Origin: Deltaproteobacteria bacterium
Lineage (GTDB): Bacteria; Desulfobacterota; DSM-4660; Desulfatiglandales; Desulfatiglandaceae
Reading direction: 5' to 3'
Assembly (NCBI GenBank): GCA_011051075.1
Contig: DREN01000012.1
Location: forward strand, 1-7,953
DNA length: 7,953 nucleotides
Shown: positions 5,845 through 7,953 of the stretch, piece after piece
Numbering within the stretch: position 1 is the first letter of the stretch
Layout of the letters: every line of letters begins with the position of its first letter
The notes under the pieces: model-generated
Seen by the model: only the letters and a program-made list of their open reading frames with translations
Database searches by the model: none
What the model was told of the DNA's origin: nothing
Position numbers and translations under genes: made by a program

Positions 5845-6542
5845 TTTTCGTGGAAGAAGAGATGGAAAAAGAGCGGCTTACGGCATTGGAGGCGGGTCTT
5901 TTCAACTGTCTGGACTGTCATCTCCTGGCGCCTGAAGGGGAGATGCCCGCGGACAGGCGTTGTCCCCGCTGCGGGGCAAGGCTTCATCCCAGGAAGCCCA
6001 ACAGCATGCAAAGGACCTGGGCCATGCTTATCACCAGCATGATCCTCCTCTTTCCGGCCAACCTCCTTCCTATCATGACGGTGACCTATCTGGGAAATAG
6101 GGAACCCAACACCATAATGCAGGGGATCGAGCACTTCGTGCACTCCGGCGATTATTTCATTGCCGTGATCATCTTTTTCGCAAGTATCCTGGTGCCTGCC
6201 TTCAAGATCGTGGGGATCGCCCTCATCTTGATCTCAATCCACAGGCAGTGGAAAACCTGGCTCAGGCACAGAACATTGATGTTCAGGCTGATAAGGTTCA
6301 TCGGCCGCTGGTCCATGCTGGATATCTTTGTCATAGCCGTGATGGTCGCCCTGGTGAACATGGGGGGCCTTTCCACTATTGTACCGGCCCCCGGGGCCAC
6401 ATATTTTGCAGCGGTGGTCGTCATGACCATGCTGGCCGCCAACACCTTTGATACGAGGCTTATGTGGGACAGGCTGAAGGGGACAGGCCTGAATCGAAGA
6501 TCTCATCCCCGCACACGGCGGGACAGACGGAGGACCATCTGA
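5841..6542 (+). CDS. pqiA: PqiA-like inner-membrane protein, second half
   Basis: A 233-residue protein with the second PqiA domain. Its zinc ribbon uses C23/C26 (CLDC) and C41/C44 (CPRC). The membrane segments are at about 58-80, 104-133, 157-174 and 184-202. Conserved family stretches are FPANLLPIMTV, VPAFKI, GRWSMLDIFVIAVMVALV and ANTFDTRLMWD. The tail is very basic (RRSHPRTRRDRRR), likely cytoplasmic. The GTG start overlaps the previous stop as GTGA, which implies coupled translation. ATG at 5862, five bases after GGAAG, is an alternative start. Together with the preceding gene it makes one full PqiA equivalent, and the two probably associate in the membrane. This domain matches the PqiA consensus more closely than the first. 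Confidence 0.87.
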   Translation: MIFVEEEMEKERLTALEAGLFNCLDCHLLAPEGEMPADRRCPRCGARLHPRKPNSMQRTWAMLITSMILLFPANLLPIMTVTYLGNREPNTIMQGIEHFVHSGDYFIAVIIFFASILVPAFKIVGIALILISIHRQWKTWLRHRTLMFRLIRFIGRWSMLDIFVIAVMVALVNMGGLSTIVPAPGATYFAAVVVMTMLAANTFDTRLMWDRLKGTGLNRRSHPRTRRDRRRTI

Positions 6543-7953
6543 TGGAATCGAACATTTCAGAACCCGAGATGAAACCCAAAAAGGGCATCTCCCCCATCTG
6601 GATACTGCCCATTGTGGCACTGCTGCTTGCAGGCGGGATAGCCTACAAGGCGGTCGTTGACGCGGGAATCAAGGTGACCATCAGGTTTGACAATGCGCAG
6701 GGTATTGAAAAGGGGAAAACGCGCGTGATTTATCGGGGAATGCCCATAGGGATGGTGAAAGACCTGTCAATCAGCAAGGACTTCAAGAGTACCCTGGTGA
6801 AGGTGGAATTCGTGAAAGAGGCCCGTGACCATCTCAGGAAGAACACCAGGTTCTGGATGGTGTCCCCGAAGGTCTCTCTTAAGGGAATCACCGGTCTTGA
6901 GACCATTCTCACTGGAAACTACATTACCATGCTGCCGGGAGACGGACCCGAGGAGCGACATTTTGTCGCGCTGCCCCAGGCCCCGCCTGATCTCATGGTG
7001 AAGACGGGGGGGCTCAACCTGAGGCTTGTGGCCCCGTACTTGGGCTCCATATCCCAGGGGAGTGGGGTCTACTATAAGGGGATCAAGGCCGGAGAGGTCA
7101 TGGGAGTTGATCTCAACGACAAAGGCGAGGTGGTCGTAGATGTGCACATAACGAAGAAATTTGCAGGAACCGTTAAAAAATCAACAAGATTCTACAATGT
7201 CAGCGGGGTGGCCTTCGAGGGGGGGCTCTCAGGGTTCAAGATAACGACTGAGGCCTTGAGTTCACTGATCATGGGGGGCATAGGATACTTCACTCCTGAA
7301 GAGGAAAAGAAGTCCGGGCTGGCTGTGGATGGAGATTCATTCAGGCTTTTCAAGAACATGGACCTTGCCGAACATGAGGGAAAGCGGATCACGCTTCTCT
7401 TTGATGAGGCCAGGGGGATTAATAACAGGACTCAGATCAGGTATAAGGGCGTGGAAATCGGAAGGGTCGCAAGGGTTGAGCTAAACAGGGAGCTGAGCGG
7501 CATCAGGGTAAGCGCCTCAATAAAGAAAGAGCACCGCTCCCTTCTCAGGGAGGGGACCCAGTTCTGGCTTGTGGAGCCGAGCCTTGGACTGGCAGGGGCC
7601 AAGAACCTGGAAACGATCGTCAGCGGGACGTACATCACTCTCCGGCCGGGCAAAGGAAAGAAGGCAAAGCGTACCTTCAAGGGACTCGGGTCCCCGCCCA
7701 CCACCTCCGTGGAACCTAAAAAGGGCCTTGAAATAATTCTCACTGCTGAGCGTTTAGGCTCCATAAAGGCGAAGGATCCGGTCTACTTCCGCCAGATCAA
7801 GGTGGGTGAGGTCACGGGACACAGGCTTTCAAAGGACGCGACCTCTGCCATCATCACCGTAAACATCAAAAAGGCCTATGCCCCCCTGGTGCGCACCACC
7901 TCAAAGTTCTGGAAGGCGTCCGGCATCAAGGTCGACTTCAGCCTGTTCAGCGG
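6542..7953 (+). CDS. PqiB/LetB-like MCE-domain lipid transport protein (3' end outside window)
   Basis: The first 470 residues are present and the gene runs off the window. A short cytoplasmic start is followed by one membrane anchor (about 18-38, ISPIWILPIVALLLAGG), then MCE (MlaD) domains in series: about 44-133 (FDNAQGIEKGKTRVIYRG), 158-248 (LGSISQGSGVYYKGIKAGEV), 282-368 (FDEARGINNRTQIRYKG) and 396 onward (LGSIKAKDPVYFRQIKVGEV). Domains 1 and 3 resemble each other, as do 2 and 4. E. coli PqiB has three MCE domains and LetB seven, so at least four leaves the subtype open. These proteins form hexameric tubes across the periplasm that carry phospholipid between membranes. The ATG overlaps the previous stop as TGATG, seven bases after GGAGGA, an excellent ribosome binding site. 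An outer-membrane PqiC-like lipoprotein may follow beyond the window. Confidence 0.9.
   Translation, partial: MESNISEPEMKPKKGISPIWILPIVALLLAGGIAYKAVVDAGIKVTIRFDNAQGIEKGKTRVIYRGMPIGMVKDLSISKDFKSTLVKVEFVKEARDHLRKNTRFWMVSPKVSLKGITGLETILTGNYITMLPGDGPEERHFVALPQAPPDLMVKTGGLNLRLVAPYLGSISQGSGVYYKGIKAGEVMGVDLNDKGEVVVDVHITKKFAGTVKKSTRFYNVSGVAFEGGLSGFKITTEALSSLIMGGIGYFTPEEEKKSGLAVDGDSFRLFKNMDLAEHEGKRITLLFDEARGINNRTQIRYKGVEIGRVARVELNRELSGIRVSASIKKEHRSLLREGTQFWLVEPSLGLAGAKNLETIVSGTYITLRPGKGKKAKRTFKGLGSPPTTSVEPKKGLEIILTAERLGSIKAKDPVYFRQIKVGEVTGHRLSKDATSAIITVNIKKAYAPLVRTTSKFWKASGIKVDFSLFS

Noticed and set aside
1..7953. CRISPR array, tRNA or rRNA genes
   Set aside because: The octamer arrays have no spacers of constant length, and no tRNA or rRNA-like sequence was recognised on either strand.

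Overview
The window looks like a chromosomal segment of a Desulfobacterota (deltaproteobacterial) organism. This is inferred from protein content, not from a marker gene. The clues are a REC-PAS-PAS receiver protein with a kinase dimerisation domain but no ATPase domain, a decayed copy of the Cys-rich tail found on signalling proteins of that group, an MtaA-like member of the uroporphyrinogen decarboxylase family, and a split PqiA. The genes are moderately GC-rich and use AGG for arginine heavily. The first 300 bases are much more AT-rich.

Layout, left to right. Bases 1-309 hold no intact gene. Two four-unit octamer arrays lie in opposite orientation (9-167), followed at once by the decayed tail of a signalling protein (169-309). 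Bases 310-488 have no convincing gene. A sigma70-type promoter (489-517) and a foldable leader (545-612) precede the receiver/PAS gene (619-2130, +). Its likely terminator lies inside the 3' end of the convergent helicase gene.

The minus strand carries a two-gene operon. A URO-D/MtaA-like protein (4668-3607) is followed by an RhlB-like DEAD-box RNA helicase. The helicase appears to start at a CTG codon (3610) that overlaps the upstream stop codon by four bases. A near-consensus promoter (4741-4713) drives this operon, and a minus-strand terminator-like hairpin lies just before it.

The intergenic stretch 4669-5184 also holds a 292-bp inverted-repeat element (4835-5126) with terminal inverted repeats, a second internal pair of long inverted repeats, and flanking ATTTATC direct repeats. 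It resembles a MITE or a non-autonomous transposon remnant.

The right third is a tightly packed plus-strand envelope-lipid transport operon: pqiA-like half 1 (5185-5844), pqiA-like half 2 (5841-6542) and a PqiB/LetB-like MCE protein (6542 to beyond the window). The genes overlap by 4 and 1 bases. The two small membrane proteins, each with a four-cysteine zinc ribbon, together correspond to the single two-domain PqiA/LetA of E. coli. They would form the inner-membrane partner of the MCE tube.

No tRNA, rRNA, CRISPR array or intact transposase was seen. The best candidates for something undescribed are the leader of the receiver gene, which can form two mutually exclusive pairings around its ribosome binding site, and the 4835-5126 element.
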